From contig CAVXVA010000001.1 in NCBI GenBank assembly GCA_963765075.1, positions 806,001 through 870,000 on the forward strand: 64,000 nucleotides of DNA. Direction: 5' to 3'. A program made the position numbers and the translations under genes. The stretch comes from JAENVU01 sp963765075 (GTDB lineage: Bacteria; Actinomycetota; Acidimicrobiia; IMCC26256; JAENVU01). Shown here piece after piece: positions 53,137 through 63,422 of the stretch (positions within the stretch are counted from its first letter, which is position 1; every line of letters starts with the position of its first letter). Under the pieces are notes generated by a model, which saw only the letters and a program-made list of their open reading frames with translations, did not search any database and had not been told where the DNA came from.

Positions 53137-54011
53137 GCGCCCCGGTGCGCGTCGGGCTCGTCGGCGCCGGCCCCTGGGCTCGCATGGTGCATGCACCACT
53201 GCTCGCGGCCGGTCCCGAGACCGAACTCGCCGGCGTGTGGTCACGAACTGCCGAGCACGCCACCGCGCTCGCCACCGAACACGGCGTCACCGCGTACCCT
53301 TCGTTCGAGGCGCTGCTCGACGCGGTCGACGCCGTCGCGCTCGCCGTCGTTCCCGAAGCCCAGCCGGGCTTGGCCGTGCGCGCCGCAAGCGCCGGCAAGG
53401 CGCTGTTGCTCGAGAAGCCGCTCGGGCTCGACGTCGCCGGCGCACGCCAGATCGCCGATGCCGTCGCCGAGCACGGTGTCGGATCCCTGATGTTGCTGAC
53501 CTACCGCTTCGCCGATGTCGTCCGGGACTTCCTGGCCGACGTGGCGACGATGGAACCGACCGGAGCCCGTGCCTGTTTCATCTCCGGCGCGTTCCTGGGT
53601 GGCGCCTTTGCCGGCGGCTGGCGCCTCGAACGCGGCGCGCTCCTCGACGTCGGGCCGCACATCCTCGATCTGGTCGACGCCGCGCTCGGGCCCGTGGTCG
53701 AGATCCGCGGCCACGGCGACCCTCGCCAGTGGGTCGGGCTGCTCCTCACCCACGAGAGTGGCGCACTGAGCGAGGTCACCTTGTCGTGCGCGAGCGCCAT
53801 CGAGCCGAGCCGGACCGAGATGGAGGTCTACGGCCGCGATCGATCCTGCTTCGTCGATGCGCGCTCGGGTGCACGTGCCGCGTCGTTTGCCCGCGTCCGG
53901 GCCGAGTTCGCGGCGGTCGCCCGCACCGGTGCGGCCCACCCGTGTGATGCGGCCCGCGGACTCGAACTCCAGGAACTCGTCGCACGCGCCGAACGCGCGC
54001 TCGCGACCTAA
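53133..54011 (+). CDS. Gfo/Idh/MocA-family oxidoreductase
   Basis: 292 residues, ATG overlapping the peptidase stop. Rossmann motif VGLVGAGPWARMVHAPLL, then AVALAVVPEAQ, LLLEKPLGLDVAGARQIADA (EKP with its catalytic Lys) and GALLDVGPHILDLVDAAL in the C-terminal half. NAD(P)-dependent oxidation or reduction of a sugar-like or cyclitol substrate is usual for the family; this substrate is unknown. Confidence 0.87.
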   Translation: MSAPVRVGLVGAGPWARMVHAPLLAAGPETELAGVWSRTAEHATALATEHGVTAYPSFEALLDAVDAVALAVVPEAQPGLAVRAASAGKALLLEKPLGLDVAGARQIADAVAEHGVGSLMLLTYRFADVVRDFLADVATMEPTGARACFISGAFLGGAFAGGWRLERGALLDVGPHILDLVDAALGPVVEIRGHGDPRQWVGLLLTHESGALSEVTLSCASAIEPSRTEMEVYGRDRSCFVDARSGARAASFARVRAEFAAVARTGAAHPCDAARGLELQELVARAERALAT

Positions 54012-54020
54012 CCCGTCACC

Positions 54021-54449
54021 GTGGCCGGAATCATCATCGCGGGCTTCCTCCTCGGAGCCGTGGCCGGAGCCGTGATCGGCGGTCGTCACCTCTACCTGCG
54101 CCTGGATCGACCCCGAGGGTTCGAGTGCTCGCTGCGCGTCCGTCACGGAACGGTCGACGGGCTGACCGAGAAGTTCCGGGCCGGCTACGCGGGGCCGGAG
54201 ATCCATCAATTGTTCTGGCGGCGCATCGCGTGGCCCGGACCCGGCGTCCACCTACCCGTCACCGGCGTCCGCTTGGACCAGGCCCGCCGACCGGCCGGAC
54301 GGGAACGACCCGCGGTTCCGGCATCCTTCACCATCATCCCGGTCGAACTCGACGCCGACACCCGCGTCGAACTCGCGCTGCCCACGCGCCGGGTCACGCG
54401 CCTCATCGGCCTGATCGGCGGCCCGGGGCCGAGCGCGCCACGCCGATAA
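54021..54449 (+). CDS. Small membrane-anchored protein, DUF2550-like
   Basis: 142 residues from GTG. One N-terminal helix (MAGIIIAGFLLGAVAGAVIGG), then a soluble part with FECSLRVRHG, the IAWPGPGVHLPVTGVRLDQARR core and a basic C-terminal helix. Length and layout fit the DUF2550 family of actinobacteria, but the match is weak by eye. Function unknown. It sits between the Gfo/Idh gene and the flavoprotein gene. Confidence 0.55.
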   Translation: MAGIIIAGFLLGAVAGAVIGGRHLYLRLDRPRGFECSLRVRHGTVDGLTEKFRAGYAGPEIHQLFWRRIAWPGPGVHLPVTGVRLDQARRPAGRERPAVPASFTIIPVELDADTRVELALPTRRVTRLIGLIGGPGPSAPRR

Positions 54450-54458
54450 CCTCCGCGC

Positions 54459-56097
54459 ATGGTGAGCGAACCGTTCGACGTCGTCGTCATCGGCGGTGGC
54501 CACAACGGCTTGGTCGCGGCCGGCTTGTTGGCCAAGCGGGGCGCCCGGGTCACCGTGCTCGAACGCCGCGAGCAGGTGGGGGGCGCGGCGATCACGGAGC
54601 AACCGTGGGGCCCGGACTTCAAGATGACCGCACTGTCCTACGTCGTGAGCCTCATGCCGCCGACGATCCTGCGCGAACTCGAGTTGGCCCGGCACGGCTA
54701 TCGCATCCTGCCCCAAGGCCCGTACTTCGCGCCGCGGCCAGACGGCCCGGCCCTCCGGCTGCCCGACGACGCCCGCGCTCGCCACGAAGCGATCTCACGC
54801 TTCTCCTCGCGTGACGCCGACGCGTACGACGCGGTGGGAGGAATGGCTGGGCGGTCTCGCCGACATCCTCGCTCCGCTCCTCACCGAGACGCCACCGCGC
54901 CTCGGCTCGCACCGCGCCGCCGATGTGCTCGCGCAAGCGCGCTTCGGTTGGATGGCTCGTGGCTGGGACGAGCGCGCGGTTGCCGACATCACCCGCCTGT
55001 TCACGATGAGCATCGCCGACCTGGTCGAAGAGGAGTTCGAGTCCGACGCGATGCGCGGCGTGCTGTCGGTCAGTGGTGTCATCGGCACGTGGGCGGGGCC
55101 GCGATCGGCGGGTACCGCGTACGTCATGGCCCACCACAAGGTCGGCGACGTCGGCGACGGGCAACTCGGCGCGTGGGGATTCCCCGAAGGCGGGATGGGT
55201 TCGGTCACCCGCGCGTTACGCGACGCGGCGGTGTCGTTCGGCGCGACGGTGCGCACCAATGCCGAGGTCGAGCGCATCCTCGTGCGCAACGGCGAGGCCG
55301 TTGGCGTCGTCACCACTACCGGCGAAGAGATCCGCGCCACCACCGTCGTCGCCGCGACGCACCCGCAGATCACCTTCCTCCGTCAGCTCGACGCCGCGGA
55401 TCTGCCCGACGAGTTCGTCGCCGACCTCCGCCGCTGGAAGACCCGCAGCGGCACGGTGAAGGTCAACCTCGCGCTGGACCGACTCCCCGAGTTCACCAGC
55501 GCGCCGGGGTTCGATCCCGACGTCCACGGCGGCACCATCGTGCTCGCGCCGAGTCTCGATCACGTCGAGCAGGCGTTCCAGGATGCCGTGGCCGGTCGAC
55601 CCGCAACCGCCCCGTTCGCCGACATCTGCATCCCGTCCGTGTTCGACCGGACCCTCGCCCCCGAAGGCAAGCACGTGATGTCGATGTTCACGCAGTGGGT
55701 CCCGGCCGCGTGGGCCGAGGAACCGCACCGCGACGAACTCACCGCGTACGGCACCCGGCTGATCGAACAGGTCGAGGCGGTTGCGCCCGGCTTCACCGAC
55801 TCGATCCTGCACAGTCAGATCATCGGGCCGTACGACATGGAACACACCTACGGTCTGATCGGCGGCAACATCTTCCACGGCGAGTTGTCACCGGCCCAGC
55901 TGTTCCACATGCGACCCGCACCCGGATACGCCGACTATCGCACCCCGATACGCGGCCTGTACCAGGCCTCGAGCGCGACCCACGGTGGCGGCGGCGTCAC
56001 CGGCATTCCGGGACTCAAGGTCGTCGAACAGATCGTGCGCGACCGCACGACCGCACGCGACCGCGTGCGCGGCGCGTTCCGACGTTCGCCCGAATAA
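54459..56097 (+). CDS. Phytoene-desaturase-like FAD oxidoreductase (one frameshift)
   Basis: About 545 residues when joined. The FAD dinucleotide site VVIGGGHNGLVAAGLLAKRG starts at about residue 9, followed by VLERREQVGGAAITEQPWGP. Near 54830 the frame changes by one base (DAYDA to RWEEWLGGLADI). The C-terminal part has GAWGFPEGGMGSVTRALRDA and the closing FAD block LYQASSATHGGGGVTGIPG. This resembles the NAD(P)/FAD oxidoreductases of the PYROXD2/CrtI superfamily. No carotenoid genes are nearby, so the substrate is open. Confidence 0.85.
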
Positions 56098-56106
56098 CGG
56101 CCCGCG

Positions 56107-57363
56107 TCAGTTCGTCGCGACGAGCGCGGCCCCGAAGACCGTGAGCGCCCGTTCGATCTCGGCCTCGGTCACCACGAGTGGCGGCATCCAGCGGAGCACG
56201 TTGCCGGCCGTCCCGGCGTTCATCAAGAGGAGTCGGCCGTCGTCACGACAGTGCGCCGCGATCGCGGCAACCCGCGCCGCGTCGGGTGCGCCACTCGCGT
56301 CGACCAGCTCGCATCCCACCATCAGGCCGGGACCGCGAACGTCGATGATCGCGGGATGATCGGCCGCGAGGGCCCGCAACCCGGCGCGGAGCTGTTCGCC
56401 GCGCGCGTTGACGTTGTCCAGAAAGCCGGGCGCGGTCAGGACGTCGATCGTGGCGAGTGCGGCGGCGCACCCAATCGGGTTCCCGCCGTACGTGCCGCCG
56501 TGCGCACCCGTCGGCCAGCGACCCATGATCTCGGCCGGCGCGCCGATCGCGGAGATCGGGAACCCGGACGCGATGCCCTTGGCCATCACGACGATGTCGG
56601 GGACGATCCCCGAGGCCTCGATGGCGAACATCGTGCCGGTCCGGGCGAAGCCGGACTGCACCTCGTCGGCGACGAAGAGGATGCCGTGCTGCCGGCAGCG
56701 GTCCTGGATGCCCTGGACGTAGGCAGCGGGCGCCGGAAGGTAGCCGCCTTCACCGAGCACCGGCTCCATCACGACCGCCGCGGTTTCGTTCGGCGCGGTC
56801 TGGGACGCCAGCAGGAGATCGAACCCGTCGAGCGCCCGCGCCACCGCGACCTCCTCGGGCACGCCGTCGCGCACGGCATACGGAAACGGTGTGACGAAAA
56901 CGCCACTCGGCAAGGGTTGGTATCCGGCCCGGTATCCCGTCTTCGACGTCGTCATCGCCATCGTGAGATGCGACCGACCGTGGAACGACCCTTGCACCAC
57001 GATCACGTTCGGACGACCGGTCGCATGCTTGGCCAACTTGACTGCGGCTTCGGTGGCCTCCGCGCCCGAGTTCGCGAAGAAGAACGTGTCGATACCCGGC
57101 GGCGTGATCTCGTCGAGCTTCGCGGCCAGTTCCTCGAGAAGTGGGTGTCGGTAACAGTTCACCTGCGCATGGATGAACTTCGTCGCCTGCTCCTGAATCG
57201 CCGCGACCACGGTCGGGTGGCAGTGCCCGGTACTCGTGACCGCGATCCCGCTCGTGAAGTCGAGATACTCGGTGCCATCGGCGGTCGTGACCGTGCACCC
57301 CGAGCCCGAGACCACCGGCAAATCGGTGACCTGAAACCAAACGTCAGCAAGATGTGAGCCCAT
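56107..57363 (-). CDS. Class III aminotransferase (4-aminobutyrate type)
   Basis: 418 residues. PLP enzyme: NSGAEATEAAVKLAKHATGR, QGSFHGRSHLTMAMTTSKTG, DEVQSGFARTGTMFA (Asp233) and the Schiff-base Lys262 in VVMAKGIASGFPISAIGAPA. The closest broad group is 4-aminobutyrate/acetylornithine-type aminotransferases; exact substrate not decided. It follows the cupin gene by 11 bases on the same strand, after the leucine-dehydrogenase-like gene, suggesting an amino-acid catabolic operon. Confidence 0.9.
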   Translation of the reverse strand: MGSHLADVWFQVTDLPVVSGSGCTVTTADGTEYLDFTSGIAVTSTGHCHPTVVAAIQEQATKFIHAQVNCYRHPLLEELAAKLDEITPPGIDTFFFANSGAEATEAAVKLAKHATGRPNVIVVQGSFHGRSHLTMAMTTSKTGYRAGYQPLPSGVFVTPFPYAVRDGVPEEVAVARALDGFDLLLASQTAPNETAAVVMEPVLGEGGYLPAPAAYVQGIQDRCRQHGILFVADEVQSGFARTGTMFAIEASGIVPDIVVMAKGIASGFPISAIGAPAEIMGRWPTGAHGGTYGGNPIGCAAALATIDVLTAPGFLDNVNARGEQLRAGLRALAADHPAIIDVRGPGLMVGCELVDASGAPDAARVAAIAAHCRDDGRLLLMNAGTAGNVLRWMPPLVVTEAEIERALTVFGAALVATN

Positions 57364-57374
57364 GGCCGGGCAGG

Positions 57375-57941
57375 CTACGCGTCGGCCGACCCGCGGCGGG
57401 CGGCCCAGGCGGCATTCGCGTCGGCGAAGAGGCGGGCCGTCAGGTCCAGATCACGCGGACGCTCGACGAGGGTCTGCGGATCCCACTCCGACCGCTCGGC
57501 GTTGAAGAAGTCACCGCCGTAGACATGCAACGCCACGGCGTATTCCTGCCGCGTGTTGGCCACCGAATGGATGGCATCGTTGCCCATGACGAGCACCTCA
57601 CCGGCTGGGAGTTCGCGACCGCCGGCCGACTCCAGACCGCCGGGCGCCCGCCGGAAGAACTCGTTGTCCTCCCGGCCGCCGTACATTCCGACCACCGCGA
57701 ACATCGCGTGATCGTGAGGCATGAGCCGCATGCCCGGTGTCCAGGCAATGTGGAGCACGGTGAGATCGGCGGCCCGGGAGAGCAGCCGGATCCCACCCTC
57801 GACGATCGGCCCGATCGCTCCGGCGATCCCAGTCGGGTCGGCCACCAACTCGGTCACCGCGTCACGGATCGCCAGTGGTGGCGTGTGCTCGTCGCGGGCG
57901 GCGCGACACCGCGCCACGATGTCGTCGATCTCGAGCGCCAT
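57375..57941 (-). CDS. Cysteine-dioxygenase-like cupin
   Basis: 188 residues. Cupin motif 1 PHDHAMFAVVGMYGGREDNEFF supplies His-x-His and Glu. DAIHSVANT gives the third metal His, as in thiol dioxygenases (cysteine or 3-mercaptopropionate dioxygenase). Iron-dependent oxidation of a thiol is the family expectation, but other double-stranded beta-helix enzymes look similar. Lies between the aminotransferase and the dehydrogenase genes in the same direction. Confidence 0.75.
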   Translation of the reverse strand: MALEIDDIVARCRAARDEHTPPLAIRDAVTELVADPTGIAGAIGPIVEGGIRLLSRAADLTVLHIAWTPGMRLMPHDHAMFAVVGMYGGREDNEFFRRAPGGLESAGGRELPAGEVLVMGNDAIHSVANTRQEYAVALHVYGGDFFNAERSEWDPQTLVERPRDLDLTARLFADANAAWAARRGSADA

Positions 57942-57950
57942 ACCCGGAAT

Positions 57951-59074
57951 CTAGGGCCGGACCCGAGTGAGCGGCCGGCCGTCGGTCCAGGCCGCGGGGT
58001 CGCCCGACTCCCACCGACCGCGACCGAACGGCTCCGCGGCGATGCGTTCCCGCGCCATCCGGACCGCGGCGCGGCCCGGGGGTATCGACCACTGATGCCC
58101 GAGTTCGAAGACTCGCCGAGTCGTCGCCTCGATGTGGTCGGTCGCCGCCCGCGCCCGGTCGCGTGAATAGCCGCGGAACTCCTCGGCAATGTTGAGGATC
58201 CCGCCGGCATTCACCACGAAGTCGGGCGCGTAGACAATGCCCCGAGCGGCCAGCCGATCGTCGACCTGATCGTCGGCGAGTTGGTTGTTGGCCCCGCCGC
58301 ACACCACCTCACACCGGAGCCGGTCGACGGTCGCGGCGTCGAGCACCCCACCGAGCGCGCACGGAGCGAACACGTCACACTCGGCCGTGGCCGCCGCCGT
58401 CGGATCGATCACCGCAATCGGGATCTCCTCGACGAGCGCGGCCGTACGATCCGCGTCGATGTCGCCGACCGAGACCCGCACGTCCAGATCGACGAGCAGC
58501 CGAGCGAGCCCCGAACCCACCTTGCCCGCGCCCTGGATGACGACGTGGCGACCGGCGAGGGTGTCGGCTCCCCACCGCTCGGCCGCGGCGGCCCGCATCC
58601 CGGCGAGGACTCCGACGCGCGGTCAACGGAGACGGGTCGCCCGACCCGCCGAGCGACTCCGAGACCCCGGTCACCCACGGCGTGACCGCGCGCGATGCCG
58701 TCCATATCTGCGGTGGTCGCGCCGACATCCTCGGCCGCAAGGTACCGACCACCGAGTTCGTCGATGGCCCGCCCGAGTACCTCGAGCTGCTCCTGGGTTC
58801 GCGGCCGAGCCGGGTCGGCCCACTGCACGACCGCCTTGCCGCCCCCTTGGTCGAGCCCGGCGGCGGCGGCCTTCAGCGACATGGCTTCCGAGAGCCGCAG
58901 CGCATCCTCGATGGCGGCGCCCTCATCGGGGTAGTTCCAGAACCGGATGCCACCCAACGACGGCCCCAACGCGGTCGAGTGGATCGCGATGACGGCCCGA
59001 ATCCCCACCTCGGGCTCGGCGATCAACACGACCTGTTCGTGGCCGCGATTCGCCATGATCTCGGAGATCTGCAC
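57951..59074 (-). CDS. Leucine/valine-dehydrogenase-like enzyme (two frameshifts)
   Basis: GTG start at 59074 (VQISEIMANRGHEQVVLI). Glu/Leu/Phe/Val dehydrogenase blocks: GPSLGGIRFWNYPDEGAAI, GLDQGGGKAVVQWADP (catalytic Lys), AEDVGATTADMDGIAR. The NAD domain has VVIQGAGKVGSGLARLLVDL and CGGANNQLADDQVDDRLAAR. Two single-base breaks near 58692 and 58618 put PWVTGVSESLGGSGDPSP in a third frame. About 370 residues when joined, normal for the family. It oxidatively deaminates a branched-chain amino acid with NAD. Confidence 0.85.
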
Positions 59075-59109
59075 GGACCGACTGTAAGACCTTCCCGTAC
59101 CATCACCGC

Positions 59110-60212
59110 GTGAACGATCTCCCGGGTCTCGACCGAGCAACGACGCTCCCCGCGGTCGCGTACCACGATCCCGCATGGCTGGTCGGAGAACGAGAGGCCA
59201 TCTTCGCTCGCACCTGGCAGCTCGCCGGGTTCCGGGCTCACCTGCGCGAACCGGGCGACTACGTCACCCACGACATCGCCGGATACCGCATCCTGATCAT
59301 CGTCGCCGACGACGGGACCCTCCGAGGCTTCCACAACGTGTGCCGCCATCGGGCGGGCCCACTGTTCACCGACGACGCCGGCCGCTGCGCCGCCATCGTC
59401 TGTGCCTACCACGGCTGGAGATACGACTTCGAGGGCACCCTGCACGCGGGCACGCGAGTTCGGCGCCGCCGCTGATTTCGCCGCCGACGATTTTGCCCTC
59501 TTCCCGCTCGCGATCGACGAGTGGCGGGGCATGGTGTTCGTCCGGATCGCGCAGGACGGTCCGCGCCTCGCCGAATCACTCGGCGGGCTGATCGACCGCG
59601 GCGCGGACCAGCCGATCGAATCGCTGACGTACAGCCGGCGGCTGACCCACACGATCGACGCCAACTGGAAGACCTACACCGACAACTACGCCGAGGGTTA
59701 CCACATCCCGTTCGTCCATCCGGGGCTGCATGCGCAGATCCAGACACGCGAATATCCGCGTGCACGTTCGTGACGGGTTCGCGGAGCACTGCGCACCAAC
59801 CCGCGACGGAGCGGTGTCCGCCGGGCTCTGGCTCTGGCAGTTCCCGAACCTCGCCCTCAACCTGTATCCCGAGGGCATGAACGTGGAGCGTTGGCTCCCC
59901 GACGGCCCCGGCCGCACGACCGTCATCTACGACTGTTTCGTGGTCGACCCTTCGGCGACCGCGGCCAACGACGAGATCCTTCGGCTCGGCGTGGAGGTCC
60001 TCGACGAGGACCGGCGCATCTGTGAACTCGTGCAACAGAACCTCGAAGCCGGGATCTACACCGAAGGTCGGCTCAGCCCGCGCCACGAAAACTGCGTGTA
60101 CGCCTTCCAGACCTGGGTGCGGGCCGCGCTCGACGCCCTCCCCACTGAAAGGCCGGCTCAGCCGTCGTCGGCGGCGGGTTCGAGGTCCAGCGCGAGCGAG
60201 TTGACGCAATAG
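59110..60212 (+). CDS. Rieske-type ring-hydroxylating oxygenase alpha subunit (two frameshifts)
   Basis: N-terminal Rieske centre: Cys78-x-His80 in NVCRHRAGPL and Cys98..His101 in CAYHGWRYD. The mononuclear iron site lies in NYAEGYHIPFVHPGLHAQI. One-base breaks near 59452 and 59755 separate the three pieces; joined length is about 365 residues. Uses O2 and electrons from a reductase (none adjacent) to hydroxylate a substrate, which may be aromatic, steroid or quaternary amine. The last 55 bases overlap the convergent msrB gene, so the true stop may differ slightly. Confidence 0.85.
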
Positions 60213-60574
60213 CGCATCCCGGTCGGGCGCGGACCGTCGGGGAACACATGGCCGAGGTGCCCGCCACATCGAGCGCACACGATCTCGGTCCGGCTCATCC
60301 CATGGCTCACATCGGTCCGCTCCTCGACCGCACCCTCCTTGGCCGCGGCCCAGAACGACGGCCAGCCACTCCCGGAGTGGAACTTCGTGTCCGAGGCGAA
60401 CAGTTCGGCGCCACAGCCGGCGCACCGGTAGAGCCCGGCCGTCTCGGTGTCGGTGTACTCGCCGGTGAACGCCCGTTCCGTCGCGGCCTCGCGCAGCACG
60501 GAGTATTGATCCGGGCTCAATCGAGCCCGCCAGTCGTCATCGGTCAGGGCGGTGGGGTCCACGTCGGAGCTCAT
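60158..60574 (-). CDS. msrB: Peptide methionine-R-sulfoxide reductase
   Basis: 138 residues, complete MsrB. Two zinc CxxC pairs (RCAGCGAELF and CARCGGHLGHVF), FHSGSGWPSFW and the catalytic cysteine in RYCVNSLALDL. Repairs methionine-R-sulfoxide in proteins in the cytosol. Transcribed divergently from the two-component system, with 83 bases between. Confidence 0.96.
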   Translation of the reverse strand: MSSDVDPTALTDDDWRARLSPDQYSVLREAATERAFTGEYTDTETAGLYRCAGCGAELFASDTKFHSGSGWPSFWAAAKEGAVEERTDVSHGMSRTEIVCARCGGHLGHVFPDGPRPTGMRYCVNSLALDLEPAADDG

Positions 60575-60657
60575 CGGCCCAGGCTAGGGGCCCATCTGCA
60601 CACAATCTCCACAGACTCGTCCCGACCCCCTCACCTGCAGTTTCGTATCCTGCTGGC

Positions 60658-61384
60658 GTGTCCTATTCCGCGTCGCTCGCGCCGAGCGCGTCGACCGCCC
60701 GCACGATTCTCGTGATCGAGGACGAACCTTCGATTGCCGACGCGATCGCAGCCCGTCTGCGCTCCGAGGGATACGTCGTCGAGATTGCCGCCGACGGGCC
60801 GACCGGCGTCCTGCGGTGCGCCGAGACCCAACCCGATGCGGTCGTGCTGGACCTCATGCTGCCGGGAATCGATGGGCTGGAAGTCTGCGAGCGCATCCAG
60901 GCCGACCGACCCGTTCCCGTCCTGATGTTGACGGCGCGCGATTCCGAGCAGGACCTCCTCGTCGGGCTCGGCGTCGGCGCCGACGACTACATGACCAAGC
61001 CGTTCAGCAGCCGCGAGCTCGTGGCCCGGGTGCACGCGCTGCTGCGACGCGTCGAGCGTTCCCGACTCGATGGCACCGCGACGAAACCGCGCGAACCCAT
61101 TTCGATCGCCGACATCGACATCGACCCCACGACTCGCCGCGTTCACCGAGCGCGGTGAAGATGTCCACCTCACGCCGACCGAGTTCGACCTCGTGCTCTT
61201 CCTGGCCGAGACCCCCGGCGTCGTCTACACCCGCGAGGACCTCCTCGAACAGGTCTGGGGCTACGCAGTGGCATCAGGGGTGCGCACCGTCGACTCTCAC
61301 ATCCGGGCGCTGCGCCGCAAGCTCGGCAACGATTTGGTCCGGACCGTGCACGGCGTCGGCTACGCGATCGAGGCGGCAGCATGA
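60658..61384 (+). CDS. OmpR-family response regulator (one frameshift)
   Basis: GTG start. Receiver domain with the acidic pair at 21-22 (VIEDEPS), phospho-acceptor Asp65 in VVLDLMLPG, Thr/Lys switch in LMLTARD and MTKPF. The winged-helix domain (VHLTPTEFDLVLFLAE, REDLLEQVWGY, VDSHIRALRRKLG) is in another frame after a break near 61135. The stop overlaps the kinase ATG. DNA-binding regulator; targets unknown. Confidence 0.9.
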
Positions 61385-62448
61385 AACGCCTCCCACCGCG
61401 GCCGCATGTGCCGGACCGTCCCCTCGACGCGGTGACCTCGATCAAGATGAAGCTGGCAACGCTCATCGTCGGTGCGGTCGGGATCACCGTCTTCGTCTTC
61501 TGGTTCTGTATCCGCATCCTGCACATCTGGCCGAGCGTGGCGGGAATCATCGCCGGCGCGGTCGCGCTCCTGATGGTCAGCCGGCTCGCTCGGGGCATGA
61601 CGTCACCGCTTCGCGAGATGGCCGCGGCAACCCAGGCGATGGCCAAAGGCGACTACAGCCAGACCGTCACCGCGACCTCGCACGACGAAGTCGGCCGGCT
61701 CGCTGCCGCGTTCAACCAGATGGCCGCGGAACTGGCCGAGACCGATCGAGTCCGTCGCGATCTCGTGGCCAACGTCAGCCACGAACTCCGCACGCCGCTC
61801 ACCTCGCTCCAGGCAACGCTCGAGAACCTCATCGACGGCGTCGCCCCGGCCGACCCCAAGACCCTCCAGACGATGTTGCGCCAAGTCGAGCGACTCGGCC
61901 GCCTGGTGACCCAACTGCTCGACCTCTCCCGGCTCGAGGCCGGCACCGTGCCGCTCGACCGTCATCCGTTCGCCATCGAACCCCTGCTGGCCCACGCAGT
62001 GCGCGAACAGGAGCTGACCGACTCCGGCATCGCCATCGAGGTCGACGTCGAGGACCACGACCTGGTGGCCGACGGTGACCCGGAGCGCGTGCACCAGGTC
62101 GTGGCCAACTTGTTGGAGAACGCCGTCCGTCATTCGCCCCACGGCGGCACGGTGCAGGTGCGCGCCCGCCGCACCGCCGATTCGGTCACCATCGAGGTGC
62201 TCGACGAAGGACCCGGCATCACGCCGGGCGACGCCGATCGGGTCTTCGAACGCTTCTACCGCGCCGACAGTGCCCGCGCCGCCTCCGACGGCGGCGCCGG
62301 ACTCGGCCTCGCGATCGCCCGCTGGATCGTCGACCTGCACGGCGGCGACATCCACCCCGAACCCCGAGACCCTCACGGGTGCCGCATGGTCGTCACCTTG
62401 CCGGGCGCCCATTCCCTTCCCCGCCGACCCCAGGAGATCACCCAATGA
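61381..62448 (+). CDS. Sensor histidine kinase
   Basis: 355 residues. A hydrophobic pair of helices at about 25-67 with almost no extracellular loop (LATLIVGAVGITVFVFWFCI, VAGIIAGAVALLMVS), then HAMP (MTSPLREMAAATQAMAKGDY), HisKA with phospho-His at about 135 in NVSHELRTPLTSL, and HATPase with NLLENAVRHSP, DEGPGI and GGAGLGLAIARWIVD. Lack of a sensor loop suggests membrane or cytosolic signals. Overlaps the regulator upstream and ribB downstream by ATGA. Confidence 0.94.
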   Translation: MKRLPPRPHVPDRPLDAVTSIKMKLATLIVGAVGITVFVFWFCIRILHIWPSVAGIIAGAVALLMVSRLARGMTSPLREMAAATQAMAKGDYSQTVTATSHDEVGRLAAAFNQMAAELAETDRVRRDLVANVSHELRTPLTSLQATLENLIDGVAPADPKTLQTMLRQVERLGRLVTQLLDLSRLEAGTVPLDRHPFAIEPLLAHAVREQELTDSGIAIEVDVEDHDLVADGDPERVHQVVANLLENAVRHSPHGGTVQVRARRTADSVTIEVLDEGPGITPGDADRVFERFYRADSARAASDGGAGLGLAIARWIVDLHGGDIHPEPRDPHGCRMVVTLPGAHSLPRRPQEITQ

Positions 62449-63108
62449 CCCTTGCCACTGTTGATGAGGCCCTGCGTCGTATTCGTCGAGGCGAGATGGT
62501 CCTCGTCGCCGACGACGAAGACCGTGAGAACGAGGGCGACCTCACAATGGCGGCGGAGTGGGTCACCCCCGAGGCGATCAACTTCATGCTGCGGTGGGCG
62601 CGCGGCTTGGTCTGCATGCCGACCCATCCGAGCTTCCTCGACCGGCTCGATGTGCCGCCGATGGTCGCGCCGGGCAACGCCGGGTGCGACACCGCGTTCT
62701 CCGTGTCGATCGATCACGTGGGCTCGGGCAGCGGCATCGGCGCGGCCGATCGTGCCCACACGGTGCGCCAGTTCCTCGACCCCGACGCGACCGCCGACGA
62801 TTTCATCCGTCCCGGTCACGTGTTCCCGTTGCGTGCCCGCGAGGGGGGTGTCCGGGAACGGCGCGGCCACACCGAAGCCGCGGTCGACCTGGCCCGCCTG
62901 GCCGGGCCTCGCGCCGGTCGCGGTGATCTGCGAAGTGCTCCACGACGACGGCTCGCCGGCCCGGATGCCCTTCCTCCAACTGTTCGCCGAGGAGCACCGC
63001 ATCGCGATCATCACCGTCGAGCAGATTGCCGAGCACCTCGACACCATGCCCGAGGGATCGGCCAGTGGGTCTACCTCGGGCGCCCGTCCGGCACCCCTGC
63101 TGCTCTGA
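62445..63108 (+). CDS. ribB: 3,4-dihydroxy-2-butanone-4-phosphate synthase (one frameshift)
   Basis: Stand-alone RibB of about 220 residues. VLVADDEDRENEGDLTMAAE carries the acidic metal site. GLVCMPTHPSFLDRL, DTAFSVSIDH, GIGAADRAHTVR, RPGHVFPLRAREGG and RRGHTEAAVDLARLAG follow. A single extra base near 62910 shifts the frame before LAPVAVICEVLHDDGSPARM. It makes the four-carbon unit of riboflavin from ribulose 5-phosphate. The start overlaps the kinase stop, an unusual partner for a riboflavin gene. No FMN riboswitch was seen. Confidence 0.9.
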
Positions 63109-63134
63109 TCGCGGGTGCCTGACCGCACCAGCGT

Positions 63135-63389
63135 CTACGCGCCCGGGTCTTCTCCGACCTCACGCAATGCCGCGGCGATCGCGGTACGCAAGCGGCGGGC
63201 CGTCGCCGGAGCCAAGTGGGCGACGAGCCCGTAGCCGGCGCCACCCCGCTCCTCCAACGTGAGGCTCACGCGCGGTTCGCCGTCGTCGGACGCATTCGGG
63301 TCGTCGGTCAGGCCCACCATCCACGAGATCGGCGGGAACTCGTCGTCGGCCGGGTGATCGTCGACGGCATCATCAATCGAACGGCGCAT
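63135..63389 (-). CDS. Small hypothetical protein
   Basis: 84 residues from ATG at 63389. Acidic N-terminus (RRSIDDAVDDHPADDEFP), a beta-rich centre (EPRVSLTLEERGGAGYGLV) and a C-terminal helix with ARRLRTAIAAALREVGED. No family recognised and no membrane segment. Follows the TIGR03086-type gene by 33 bases on the same strand. Confidence 0.55.
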   Translation of the reverse strand: MRRSIDDAVDDHPADDEFPPISWMVGLTDDPNASDDGEPRVSLTLEERGGAGYGLVAHLAPATARRLRTAIAAALREVGEDPGA

Positions 63390-63422
63390 ACCCGCGGACG
63401 CTAGACCGACCACCCGACCTGG

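Noticed and set aside
59075..59109. Operator or promoter boxes between the dehydrogenase and Rieske genes
   Set aside because: Only 35 bases are available and no dyad or convincing -10/-35 pair could be read.
61100..61170. Programmed frameshift in the response regulator
   Set aside because: No slippery heptamer or downstream structure is evident, and similar one-base breaks occur in many unrelated genes here, so sequence error is simpler.
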